A DNA stretch of 64,000 nucleotides from Thermoactinomyces sp. DSM 45892 (lineage in GTDB: Bacteria; Bacillota; Bacilli; Thermoactinomycetales; Thermoactinomycetaceae). Below are positions 8,561-16,551 of this stretch, piece by piece. How positions within the stretch are numbered: position 1 is the first letter of the stretch; the number at the start of each line of letters is the position of its first letter. Position numbers and translations under genes: made by a program. The notes below the pieces were generated by a model. It searched no databases. It saw only the letters and a program-made list of their open reading frames with translations, and was not told where the DNA came from. The stretch lies in contig NZ_FNPL01000013.1 of the NCBI RefSeq assembly GCF_900107305.1, positions 1-64,000 on the forward strand, given 5' to 3'.

Positions 8561-9301
8561 ATGCAATTTGATACAGATATAGGCGATCGGCATCCATTTT
8601 TTTCGGAAGTTCGTCCAGGGCGTGGTTTTGAAGATATCGCGATGCAGATCAAGGAAGCGATTTTGCAAGGGCATTTAAAGGATGGAGATCGTCTACCAAA
8701 TGAGAGGGAACTGTGTAGCCTCTTTGGAGTGAGCCGTCCTACTGTACGAGAAGCCATTCGATCATTAGAAGCGATTGGAGTAGTAGAGGTGCGTCGTGGG
8801 GTTTATGGTGGTATTTTTGTTGCGGAGCCGAAGCCAGATCATGTAGGGAAAGCACTCGCTGCATTGCTACGCTTTCGTGGTGCGACGATTAGTGAGTTAG
8901 TGGAGTTTAGGCAAACATTTGAAGCGGAAACGGCGTACTGGGCCGCACAACGAGCCACGACGATACAAGTCGAACAATTAGTGACAATCGCAAACAAAAT
9001 AAAGGAAGTGGCGCATTCAAGTAAGGTGCCATGGGAGAAGTTTATAGAACTAGATTTGGCCTTCCACGAAGAAGTGGCTCAGGCTTCACATAATCAGATT
9101 CGGGTTGCGATCATGTTAGCGATTCATGGTGTGCTCCGTAAAACTTCTTTAATGTTAGAGAAGATTGATGATGTGGTGTGGCGCAAGCAGCAAGCATCGG
9201 ATTTGATGGAGATTGCTGAGGCGATTAGTGAGGGGAACGCTGAATTAGCACAAAAGCGGATGGCGAACCATATTGAACGGAATATTAGCAAATTTAATTA
9301 A
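8561..9301 (+). CDS. GntR/FadR-family transcriptional regulator of hydroxyproline catabolism
   Basis: 246 residues. A GntR winged helix occupies about residues 20-95: LPNERELCSLFGVSRPTVRE, then the wing VRRGVYGGIFV. An FCD ligand-binding domain follows (ELVEFRQTFEAETAYWAA, DLAFHEEVAQASHN). The FCD metal/ligand site Asp and His residues are visible (D in DLAFH, H in the C-terminal MANHIERN). The neighbouring palindromes and the catabolic genes 30 bases downstream indicate a local repressor relieved by hydroxyproline or a pathway intermediate. The ribosome site (GAGAAG) is modest. Confidence 0.85.
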   Translation: MQFDTDIGDRHPFFSEVRPGRGFEDIAMQIKEAILQGHLKDGDRLPNERELCSLFGVSRPTVREAIRSLEAIGVVEVRRGVYGGIFVAEPKPDHVGKALAALLRFRGATISELVEFRQTFEAETAYWAAQRATTIQVEQLVTIANKIKEVAHSSKVPWEKFIELDLAFHEEVAQASHNQIRVAIMLAIHGVLRKTSLMLEKIDDVVWRKQQASDLMEIAEAISEGNAELAQKRMANHIERNISKFN

Positions 9302-9331
9302 TGGGCAAATAGGTAACTGTGGGGTGATCAT

Positions 9332-9598
9332 GTGAATGAAGGGTTCATTGTTTGCAGATGTGAGGAAGTAACGGGTAAACAATTGGAGGATGCCTATCTC
9401 TCAGGCGCGATCACGTCTCGTCAGTTGAAGATGAAAACGAGAGTTACGATGGGTGCTTGTCAGGGAAGAGTGTGTCGTCAGTTGGTAAATCTGTGGCTTA
9501 GTAAGAAAGATCCTAGTGCTGATAAGGGAGTCGAACCATTATCTTATCGAGCTCCAATAAGGCTTGTTACTTTTGGGGAATTGGCGGGTGAGGAATAA
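9332..9598 (+). CDS. BFD-like [2Fe-2S] subunit of the D-hydroxyproline dehydrogenase complex
   Basis: 88 residues, GTG start after GGGGTGA. The four-Cys pattern CRCEE and GACQGRVC is that of bacterioferritin-associated-ferredoxin-like [2Fe-2S] domains found as a small subunit or internal domain in FAD-dependent amino and imino acid dehydrogenases. The next gene's GTG directly follows its TAA stop, indicating translational coupling. Probably passes electrons from the FAD subunits; complex membership is inferred from gene order. Confidence 0.78.
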   Translation: MNEGFIVCRCEEVTGKQLEDAYLSGAITSRQLKMKTRVTMGACQGRVCRQLVNLWLSKKDPSADKGVEPLSYRAPIRLVTFGELAGEE

Positions 9599-9934
9599 GT
9601 GAGAAAACCTCTTCGCATTAGTCATCACCCTCTTTTGGGAGAGATGAATAAGAAAGTGATCTCATTTACTTATAATGGTGAGGAGTTAAAAGGGTTAGAA
9701 GGGGAGCCGATTGCGGTAGCATTGCTTGCAAATCACATTCGGGTTTTACGTAGACATGAGGAATCAGGATCTGCTCGTGGGCTTTATTGTGGGATTGGTC
9801 ACTGTATGGAGTGTCGTGTCCAGCTGATTGGAAAAGGGCAAGTACGGGCATGTCTTACCCCTTTGGAAGAAGGAATGGAGATTCGAGAAGGAAGCAGGCT
9901 TCCCAACGCGATTACAGGGAGGGTGGATTCATGA
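9599..9934 (+). CDS. Plant-type [2Fe-2S] subunit of the D-hydroxyproline dehydrogenase complex
   Basis: 111 residues. Contains a ferredoxin-fold cluster motif, YCGIGHCMECRV plus a distal RACL Cys, like the N-terminal domain of heterotetrameric sarcosine oxidase alpha and the small subunit of opine/D-Hyp dehydrogenases. An internal ATG at 9644 is possible, but the ISHHPLLG segment upstream of it is typical of the family, so GTG 9599 is preferred. The stop overlaps the next start (ATGA at 9931-9934). Confidence 0.8.
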   Translation: MRKPLRISHHPLLGEMNKKVISFTYNGEELKGLEGEPIAVALLANHIRVLRRHEESGSARGLYCGIGHCMECRVQLIGKGQVRACLTPLEEGMEIREGSRLPNAITGRVDS

Positions 9935-11154
9935 ATGAAATACAGCAAACCGATCTACTGATTGTAGGTGCGGGTCCGGCAGGGTTGTCGGCTGCAACTA
10001 CGATTTCGGCGGATCGTGATTTCCGGGTTATGATCATTGATGAATTCCCTGAACCTGGTGGACGTTTGTTAGGGCAGTTTCATGAAGCAAGAGATCGTTC
10101 GTGGTGGGTTGGGAAAACGGTTGCAGCTAATCTCATCGCACAAAATGTCTCAGCAGGGGTTACGATTCAGTGCGGCGTTTCGGTGTATGGACTGGAGCTA
10201 CTTCCCGGCGGTTGGAAGGTGCTTACGTCAAAGGGAGACATCCATACGAAATACTTACTACTGGCAACAGGTGCGGCTGAGATCCCCGTTCCTGTCTCTG
10301 GTTGGACACTTCCAGGGGTAATGTCGATCGGAGCAGCGCAAGTGATGGCAAATGTCCATCAAGTCAAGCCGGGCAAGAAGGGGTACATCGTGGGTATAAA
10401 TGTGCTGTCCCTTGCCATTGCTAGGGAATTAACGGTAGCAGGGATTGAGATAGAGGGGATTGCGTTACCGCCTAGTGATTTGTTTGCGACGGAGGAGACT
10501 ACCCCCGTTACCGCGGTCGAACTTTTAACAAGGTTATCGGATGCGGCGCCTGCTTCGTGGATGCGCTGGGGTGGAAAGCTGGCACAGAAAATGAAGTTGA
10601 GTCGATTAATTGCCTCTTGTTTTCCTAAAAAGGGGTTGAAAGTGTGGGATCTGCCTCTACAACTACGAACTGCACTTGTTTCCATTCAAGGGATAGATCA
10701 AGTTGAGTCGGTTATTGTGGCTGATGTGACGAGTAGTGGAGAAATCATTGAAGGAAGCCAGAGGGAGATCAAGGTGGATTTCGTTGCGATAGCGGGAGGT
10801 TTGTATCCGTTAGCTGAGCTGGCGGCGTTGGCAGGTTGCCCCTTTCTCTATGTTCCCGAATTAGGTGGGAATATCCCGATTCATAATGAACGAATGAAAA
10901 CAACCTTGCCTAATCTCTATGTAGCAGGAAATATAACAGGGATAGAAGGAGCGCAAGTAGCCATGGCTCAGGGACGTTTGGTAGCACACTCGATTTTGTA
11001 TGATGATGGGTGGTTTGCTTGTGAAGAGGAGCCGAAGTTGCTAGATGCGATTGACGAGGTAAAAGAGGTGCGGAACTCTGCGATGATTCAATTTCATCCT
11101 GAGATAGATAGCGCTAGGAAGCGGATCTACGAGCTATTTGATCATTGGATGTAG
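9931..11154 (+). CDS. NAD(P)/FAD-dependent oxidoreductase subunit (HcnB/OoxA-like) of the D-Hyp dehydrogenase
   Basis: 407 residues. An N-terminal dinucleotide-binding fold is present (LLIVGAGPAGLSAATTI), followed by EPGGRLLGQF. A second nucleotide-binding region lies near 145-180 (GKKGYIVGINVLSLAIARE), though its glycine fingerprint is degenerate. FAD contact segments include LLLATGAAEIPVPVSGWTLPG and NLYVAGNITGIEGAQVAMAQG. The open frame begins at 9787, but ATG 9931 overlaps the upstream stop and is preceded by GGAGGGTGG. Acts with the Fe-S subunits and the DadA-like subunit downstream. Which subunit oxidises the substrate is inferred from families. Confidence 0.83.
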   Translation: MNEIQQTDLLIVGAGPAGLSAATTISADRDFRVMIIDEFPEPGGRLLGQFHEARDRSWWVGKTVAANLIAQNVSAGVTIQCGVSVYGLELLPGGWKVLTSKGDIHTKYLLLATGAAEIPVPVSGWTLPGVMSIGAAQVMANVHQVKPGKKGYIVGINVLSLAIARELTVAGIEIEGIALPPSDLFATEETTPVTAVELLTRLSDAAPASWMRWGGKLAQKMKLSRLIASCFPKKGLKVWDLPLQLRTALVSIQGIDQVESVIVADVTSSGEIIEGSQREIKVDFVAIAGGLYPLAELAALAGCPFLYVPELGGNIPIHNERMKTTLPNLYVAGNITGIEGAQVAMAQGRLVAHSILYDDGWFACEEEPKLLDAIDEVKEVRNSAMIQFHPEIDSARKRIYELFDHWM

Positions 11155-11170
11155 GTGGAGGTGAGACTTG

Positions 11171-12355
11171 ATGACAACGGAGAATGCGGATGTCGTGATT
11201 ATTGGTGGTGGCATTATCGGGATGGCTACAGCTTACTACTTGGCGAAACTTGGTTCTGATGTCGTGGTTGTGGAAAAAGGAGAGATCGCTGGGGGGACTT
11301 CTTCAAAATGTGATGGCAATATTTTAGCAATTGATAAGGAACCCGGTTTTGATAGCCAGATGTCGCTGGAGTCACAAAAATTGGTTTCACAATTAGTGGC
11401 TGAGTTAGATGAAGAGTTTGAATATCGGGCACCTGGTAGTATTTTGGTTTGTGAGTCGGAAGAAGAGATGGAAGCAGCGGAAATGTGGGTAAATCGGCAA
11501 AAAGAGATAGGATTACCCTTTCGAATGCTCGATCGGGGCGAGATTCGAAGTGAATGGAAGCATATGGCTGATGATATCCACGGTGGATTAGAGTGTGCTA
11601 CTGATTCTACGGTAAACCCGGTGTTGTTTACGTATTCATTAGCTGTTACAGCAGAGCGGTTAGGCGCTAGATTGAAAACGCATACATGGGTGACAGGGAT
11701 TCGGTTAGATTCATCCGGGGCTGTGGCAGGGGTGGAAACATCAAATGGATTGATAAAAGCCAAGCATGTTGTGAATGCCGCGGGTGTGTGGTCCAAGCCT
11801 ATCGCCCAGATGGTGGGGATTGAGATCCCGGTGGAACCACGAAAAGGGCATATTTTAGTCTCTTCTCGATCAGAGAGTATGGGAACGAGAAAAGTGATGG
11901 AATTCAGTTATCTGATGAGTAAGTTTGGTAAAGAGAGAAAAGTAGATAAGCGAACGGAACAATATGGCGTTGCCTTGGTTTTTGAACCGACCGCCTCCCA
12001 AAATTTTCTGATCGGAAGTAGTCGCGAATTTGTGGGATTTGATATGAAAATTAACGTAGATGTAATTCGTTGTATCGCAAGAAGGGCGATTCGATTCTTT
12101 CCTGCGATGAAGGATATCCCTGTCTTGCGGAGCTACTGTGGGCTTCGTCCGTGGACCCCGGACCATTTGCCGATTGTCTCCCGTGTAGAAGAGGTTCCTG
12201 GGTTTTATATTGCGGCAGGTCATGAAGGGGATGGGATTAGCCTCGCTGCCATTACTGGCAAAGTGATGAGTGAATGTATTACCGGTCAAGAGACAACGAT
12301 TTCATTAGAACCGCTACACTATAATCGATTTAAAAAGGAAGCTGGAAAAAGATGA
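11171..12355 (+). CDS. FAD-dependent D-amino acid dehydrogenase (DadA-like), probable cis-4-hydroxy-D-proline dehydrogenase catalytic subunit
   Basis: 394 residues. It has the DAO/DadA Rossmann motif VVIIGGGIIGMATAYYLA, then EKGEIAGGTSSKCDGN, a typical flavin-binding motif, and a C-terminal RPWTPDHLPIV, GHEGDGISLA pair closing the FAD site. It would oxidise cis-4-hydroxy-D-proline to 1-pyrroline-4-hydroxy-2-carboxylate. GGAGGTGAG at 11157-11165 selects ATG 11171 over the TTG at 11168. The stop overlaps the epimerase start (12352-12355). Confidence 0.83.
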   Translation: MTTENADVVIIGGGIIGMATAYYLAKLGSDVVVVEKGEIAGGTSSKCDGNILAIDKEPGFDSQMSLESQKLVSQLVAELDEEFEYRAPGSILVCESEEEMEAAEMWVNRQKEIGLPFRMLDRGEIRSEWKHMADDIHGGLECATDSTVNPVLFTYSLAVTAERLGARLKTHTWVTGIRLDSSGAVAGVETSNGLIKAKHVVNAAGVWSKPIAQMVGIEIPVEPRKGHILVSSRSESMGTRKVMEFSYLMSKFGKERKVDKRTEQYGVALVFEPTASQNFLIGSSREFVGFDMKINVDVIRCIARRAIRFFPAMKDIPVLRSYCGLRPWTPDHLPIVSRVEEVPGFYIAAGHEGDGISLAAITGKVMSECITGQETTISLEPLHYNRFKKEAGKR

Positions 12356-13353
12356 GGATTTCAAAATTAATTTCGACGATTGATACACATACAGGCGGCA
12401 ATCCAACTCGTACGGTTACGAGCGGTGCACCAAAATTAATAGGCAACACAATGACAGAAAAAATGGTTTATATGAAAGAGCATCACGATGATTTTCGTCG
12501 TCTTCTCATGTATGAACCACGTGGACATGGCGTGATGTCAGGGTGTATCTTGACGGAACCTTGTGATCCAACAGCGGATATTGGCGTTGTATTTATTGAG
12601 ACAGGTGGCTATCTCCCGATGTGTGGTCATGACACGATTGGTGTATGTACGGCGTTAGTGGAAGCAGGAATCTTTCCAACGGATCAAACCACCTTGCGTT
12701 TGGATACACCTGCTGGCTTAGTAGAAGCAAAGCTATTAATAGAGGACGGCAAAGTAAAGCGGGTTACGTTTACGAATATCCCTTCTTTCTTATACAAACG
12801 AGAAGTCCATGTTTCGGTGGATGGATTAGGAGAAGTAACGTGTGATATTGCATACGGCGGAAACTTTTATGCATTGGTAGAGGCACAGCAAGTCGGGTTA
12901 GAGCTTACGACCGAACATGCGGCCGATATAGTCCAAAAGGCGATTCGGATTCGGGATGCGATAAATGAACAGGTCGAGATCGTTCATCCAGAGATCCCCG
13001 TGATTAGCGGTCTTACACATGTGGAGTTTTATGCTGATGCAGTATCCCCAGAAGCAGATTGCCGAAATACCGTGGTGATTCCGCCGGGTGGGATTGATCG
13101 TTCGCCGTGTGGGACGGGGACTTCTGCGAAGGTCGCAACGTTATTTGAAAAAGGGGAACTGGCACTTCATCAAGAGTTTGTACATGAAAGCATCGTGGGC
13201 TCCCTCTTTTATGCAGAGGTGCTGGCTGAAACGACCGTAGGCGATCTTTCAGCGGTGATTCCGCAAATTTCAGGCTCTGCATGGGTTACGGGTTTTCATC
13301 AGTTTGTGATTGATCCGAGTGATCCACTTTTGGACGGCTTTTTAATTTTGTAA
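12352..13353 (+). CDS. 4-hydroxyproline 2-epimerase (proline racemase family)
   Basis: 333 residues, ATG overlapping the upstream stop. Both catalytic cysteines of the racemase/epimerase subgroup are present: Cys91 in PMCGHDTIG and Cys253 in DRSPCGTGTSA. This argues against the trans-3-hydroxyproline dehydratase subgroup, where one Cys is Thr. Interconverts trans-4-hydroxy-L-proline and cis-4-hydroxy-D-proline, the first step of the pathway. Proline racemase activity cannot be excluded from sequence alone, but the flanking deaminase and semialdehyde dehydrogenase make the hydroxyproline role much more likely. Confidence 0.88.
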   Translation: MRISKLISTIDTHTGGNPTRTVTSGAPKLIGNTMTEKMVYMKEHHDDFRRLLMYEPRGHGVMSGCILTEPCDPTADIGVVFIETGGYLPMCGHDTIGVCTALVEAGIFPTDQTTLRLDTPAGLVEAKLLIEDGKVKRVTFTNIPSFLYKREVHVSVDGLGEVTCDIAYGGNFYALVEAQQVGLELTTEHAADIVQKAIRIRDAINEQVEIVHPEIPVISGLTHVEFYADAVSPEADCRNTVVIPPGGIDRSPCGTGTSAKVATLFEKGELALHQEFVHESIVGSLFYAEVLAETTVGDLSAVIPQISGSAWVTGFHQFVIDPSDPLLDGFLIL

Positions 13354-13453
13354 GGATGGAGAGGATAGAAAGGGGGTGAGGCACTTCTGGGTTAAAGTAC
13401 GTTTATCGAGTTTGCCAACATGTTCACATACTAAAATACAGGGGGAAAGTGTA

Positions 13454-14317
13454 ATGAAACGATTTTATGGCATCTATGTGGCGATTGTAACCCCTTTTAC
13501 AGATTCGATGAAGGTGGACTACGATCGATTGAGAGAGCATGCGGACTGGTTAATTCAAAATGGTGTTCATGGACTTGTACCAGTTGGATCAGTAGGAGAG
13601 TATGCTGCATTGGATGATGAAGAGAGAGCCAAGGTAGTGGAAACGGTTGTCGAGGCAGCTGCGGGCCGTGTTCCTGTTGTAGTGGGGACAGGTGCTCCGT
13701 CTACGCAAAAAGCAGTTGGCTGGGCGGAACATGCGAAGAGGGTAGGCGCAAGCGGGATCATGGCTTTGCCGCCGATTAACTATAATCCAACTCGGTCGGA
13801 AGTGATTTCTTTTTATCAGTCTCTGTCGGACGTAGGTCTACCGATTATAGCCTACAACAACCCATTTGATACCAAAGTCGATTTAACCCCTGATTTATTA
13901 GCAGAGCTCTGCAAGCTCGAACATGTAGTCGCTGTGAAAGAATTTTCCGGAGATATACGCCGGATTCATGAGATATATGAAAAGACCGATTTGGAAGTTT
14001 TAGCAGGCGCGGATGATTTGGCTTTAGAAGGCTTGTTAGCAGGCGCTACCGGGTGGATTGCTGGCTTTACCAATTCGCATCCGAAAGAAAGCGTTGAATT
14101 ATTCGATTTTGCAATTAACAGAAAAGTCTCGGAAGCCACACAATTATATCGTCGTTTGCTACCTCTTTTTCGTTATGACTCCACCCCGCGTTTGGTTCAA
14201 TCGATCAAATATGCGCTTGAGTTGGTAGGTAGGCCTGTGGGTAGAGCTCGTGCTCCGCGCCTTGATTTAACGAATGAGGAGAAAGAGAGTATTGAAAAGG
14301 CAAGCCAATGTATTTGA
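13454..14317 (+). CDS. DapA-family lyase, probable 1-pyrroline-4-hydroxy-2-carboxylate deaminase
   Basis: 287 residues, TIM-barrel N-acetylneuraminate lyase/DHDPS family. The Schiff-base Lys162 (VVAVKEFSGD), Tyr134 (IIAYNNP) and the substrate-carboxylate loop GSVGEYAALDDEER are intact. By context it converts 1-pyrroline-4-hydroxy-2-carboxylate into alpha-ketoglutarate semialdehyde and ammonia. The open frame extends to 13376, but GGGGGAAAG at 13441-13449 places the start at ATG 13454, leaving a 100-bp gap after the epimerase gene. Confidence 0.84.
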   Translation: MKRFYGIYVAIVTPFTDSMKVDYDRLREHADWLIQNGVHGLVPVGSVGEYAALDDEERAKVVETVVEAAAGRVPVVVGTGAPSTQKAVGWAEHAKRVGASGIMALPPINYNPTRSEVISFYQSLSDVGLPIIAYNNPFDTKVDLTPDLLAELCKLEHVVAVKEFSGDIRRIHEIYEKTDLEVLAGADDLALEGLLAGATGWIAGFTNSHPKESVELFDFAINRKVSEATQLYRRLLPLFRYDSTPRLVQSIKYALELVGRPVGRARAPRLDLTNEEKESIEKASQCI

Positions 14318-14356
14318 GTGTAGTGGGTTGTTGAATTAGTCAGAATCGAATGTCCC

Positions 14357-14551
14357 GGGGCAATGTATCTTTCCACAGCTCAAATAGTGAACTACGCAGA
14401 TGTGGAAAAGCAAGTCCGCTTCGTCCTTCTCCGCTTCGGGCAAGTGGCAAAACTCGCAAAGAACGCTCAAACATTGCCGCAAAACGCCCTAGCTACGAAG
14501 GACTGCGCTAGGTAGGACCACTAACATCGCAGTGGCCAGATACATTGCCCC
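14357..14551. repeat. 195-bp folded element bounded by a perfect 14-bp inverted repeat
   Basis: GGGGCAATGTATCT (14357-14370) and AGATACATTGCCCC (14538-14551) are exact complements. Between them are nested hairpins: TTTCCACA/TGTGGAAA (14370-14377/14401-14408), CCTAGC/GCTAGG (14488-14493/14507-14512), CCACT/AGTGG (14518-14522/14531-14535) and GTCCTTC/GAAGGAC (14423-14429/14497-14503). No coding frame and no T-run. It sits between the deaminase and ALDH genes and has a higher GC content than the surroundings. It resembles a MITE-like or other dispersed intergenic repeat; a structured RNA is possible. No flanking target duplication is obvious. Confidence 0.6.
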
Positions 14552-14674
14552 TACTCCATTTTCGTTTTCTGGTTTATCAACAAGTCTTGGATTGTGGAGT
14601 GCGAGGTACATCTTTGATAGGAGTTTCTCTTGGTGATTGCGAAGATTACGCTACATTTTACAGGAGGAGATACG

Positions 14675-16111
14675 GTGGAGAGTCGAAACTGGATTGGTGG
14701 GGAATGGATTGAGCCGGTGGGGGAGAAGGTGGTTGTAAAAAACCCTTCGCATACGGAGATAGAAGTGGGGACGATAACCCTTTCGGATGATTCACTTGTG
14801 TTACAAGCAGGTGAAGCGGCGAGGAGAGCTTCTAGGGGATGGGCGAAATTAACAGGTTCTGCTAGGGGAGAGTTTCTATATAAGATGGCAGATCTGTTGC
14901 AGATTCACTCGGAGGAAGTTGCTCAATTAGCGAGTCAGGAGATGGGGAAGCCGATCACAGAGATGAAGTTGGAAGTGATGCGGGGTGTCCATTTACTTAG
15001 GTATTACGCAGGAGAGGGAGTAAGAACCCATGGACAGTTGATTCCGTCGACGCAAATAGATGTGGTGCAGTATTCGAAACGAGTTCCACTTGGAGTAGTT
15101 GGAATCATCACACCGTGGAATTTCCCTGTAGCGATTCCGATTTGGAAGATTGCTCCTGCATTAATCTGCGGTAATACAGTGGTCTGGAAGCCTGCGGAAT
15201 ACGCTTCTTTAACAGCCGTTCGCTTAACCGAAATCTTTGCTCAAGTTGGACTACCCGAAGGTGTTTTTAATCTAGTGATTGGAAAAGGTAGTGTAATCGG
15301 AAATCAGATGATTGAGAAGATGGATGTAGATGCCATCAGCTTTACGGGATCTTCTATGGTAGGAAGTCATATTGCCGCTACTTGCGCCAAGCGCCATATT
15401 AAGTATCAGACGGAGATGGGAGGGAAAAATGCTGCTATCGTTTTACATGATGCAGATATCGAAAAAACGGTGCCGATGATTTTAAGCGGAGCTTTTCGTT
15501 CAGCAGGCCAAAAATGTACAGCAACAAGTCGAGTCATTGTGGAAAAGGGGATTATGAATTCATTTATCGATGCACTCCGGCAAGGAATATCGAGTGTGAA
15601 GTTAAGCTATGCCCTCGATCCAAAAGCCTATTTAGGACCAGTCGCATCAAAAGAACAGTATCAAACGGTTAACTCGTATGTTGAATTGGCTCGTCGGGAA
15701 GCAGAAGTCGTGGTAGAAGGGGCTAATACGATACAAAAACCTGGCTATTATATTCCCCCGTTAGTTGTAAAAGGTGTAGGGAATGATCATAAACTCGTGC
15801 AAGAGGAAATCTTCGGCCCTGTTGTAACGTTACTTCCTGCTCATGATTTTGAGGAAGCGATTCAATTATGTAATCAAACAGTCTATGGATTAAGTGCATC
15901 CATCTTTACAAAAGATGTAAACCACGCGCTCCGCTTCCTAGACGAAGCAGAAGCAGGAATGGTTCGCGTGAATCAAGAAACCGCCGGGGTCGAATATCAA
16001 TCACCATTCGGTGGAATGAAGCTCTCTAGCTCTCATACACGTGAACAAGGAGTGGCTGCACTTGATTTCTATACACAATGGAAAACATGTGCGATAAGCT
16101 ATTCCGTTTAG
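14675..16111 (+). CDS. Alpha-ketoglutarate semialdehyde (2,5-dioxovalerate) dehydrogenase, ALDH family
   Basis: 478 residues. NAD(P)-binding and catalytic motifs are intact: TPWNFPVAIP, FTGSSMVG, Glu247 in EMGGKNA, catalytic Cys281 in SAGQKCTATS, and QEEIFGPV. It would oxidise alpha-ketoglutarate semialdehyde to 2-oxoglutarate, the final step of hydroxyproline degradation. The open frame starts at TTG 14630, but AGGAGG at 14662-14667 with 7-base spacing selects GTG 14675. It is separated from the other Hyp genes by the folded 195-bp element. Confidence 0.87.
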   Translation: MESRNWIGGEWIEPVGEKVVVKNPSHTEIEVGTITLSDDSLVLQAGEAARRASRGWAKLTGSARGEFLYKMADLLQIHSEEVAQLASQEMGKPITEMKLEVMRGVHLLRYYAGEGVRTHGQLIPSTQIDVVQYSKRVPLGVVGIITPWNFPVAIPIWKIAPALICGNTVVWKPAEYASLTAVRLTEIFAQVGLPEGVFNLVIGKGSVIGNQMIEKMDVDAISFTGSSMVGSHIAATCAKRHIKYQTEMGGKNAAIVLHDADIEKTVPMILSGAFRSAGQKCTATSRVIVEKGIMNSFIDALRQGISSVKLSYALDPKAYLGPVASKEQYQTVNSYVELARREAEVVVEGANTIQKPGYYIPPLVVKGVGNDHKLVQEEIFGPVVTLLPAHDFEEAIQLCNQTVYGLSASIFTKDVNHALRFLDEAEAGMVRVNQETAGVEYQSPFGGMKLSSSHTREQGVAALDFYTQWKTCAISYSV

Positions 16112-16166
16112 TAGGCATGAAAAAATCCAGCTTAGAAAGATGCTGGATTTTTTCATGCCTACTAAA
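16107..16166. terminator. Perfect 25-bp hairpin at the ALDH stop codon
   Basis: The arms 16107-16131 and 16142-16166 are exact complements around a 10-base loop. The left arm contains the TAG stop codon, and a run of six T falls inside the right arm, so it can terminate in either direction. It isolates the Hyp cluster from the next transcript. Confidence 0.85.
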
Positions 16167-16259
16167 TAAGTTATAAAAAATATTAATAAGAAGGATATAT
16201 TATATGTCTAATCGAAATAATTAAAAGGGACAAACATGACTTATGTGAAAAATTTCCTA

Positions 16260-16288
16260 TTGCACGATTGCTCCTAATACTGTATATT
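16260..16288 (+). promoter_or_regulatory. Predicted sigma-A promoter of the phenylalanine hydroxylase gene
   Basis: TTGCAC at 16260-16265, 17-base spacer, TATATT at 16283-16288, placing transcription start near 16295, just before the T-box leader. Confidence 0.6.
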
Positions 16289-16329
16289 TACTTTATCGCA
16301 TAAAAGCAAACAAGTGATAAAGTAAATAT
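16284..16329. promoter_or_regulatory. 14-bp inverted repeat overlapping the phhA -10 and start region
   Basis: ATATTTACTTTATC (16284-16297) and GATAAAGTAAATAT (16316-16329) are exact complements separated by 18 bases. The left arm overlaps the -10 and the start point, so it could be a protein-binding dyad or, if transcription starts further upstream, a 5' hairpin before the T-box stem I. Confidence 0.5.
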
Positions 16330-16331
16330 GC

Positions 16332-16526
16332 GGCATCGACAAGAATCAGTAGCACTTACATATGCAGTACCAGAGACTAGGTGGGAGGTGCAAACCTAGG
16401 CAATGTTAGATGTGAATTACCCTTGTCAAGTAGGTGCCATAAAGAGTGGGTTATAGCTTACATGTTATAACCAATTAGGGTGGTACCGCGGAGCTTTTCG
16501 TCCCTATAGGATGGAAGCTTTTTTAT
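16332..16526 (+). ncRNA. T-box riboswitch with predicted Tyr (UAC) specifier
   Basis: Stem I runs from about 16332 to 16438: GGCA/TGCC base, GACAAG/CTTGTC helix, AGTAG loop-E strand at 16348-16352 opposite GTGAATTACCC. Read by the usual GAA-N-codon spacing the specifier is TAC at 16418-16420 (Tyr). GACTAGGTGGGAGG and CAAACCTAGG form the distal arm. A stem III (GGTTATA/TATAACC) precedes the T-box sequence AGGGTGGTACCGCGG at 16477-16491, and a terminator hairpin (16491-16526) ends in TTTTTT. It should allow read-through when uncharged tRNA-Tyr accumulates. Out-of-register readings UUA or AAU are less likely. Confidence 0.9.
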
Positions 16527-16551
16527 TTTGTAAAAAAAAGGAGAGAGATTT

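Noticed and set aside
11236-12289. Long minus-strand frames (186 and 139 codons) over the DadA-like gene
   Set aside because: Shadows of a strongly supported flavoenzyme gene.
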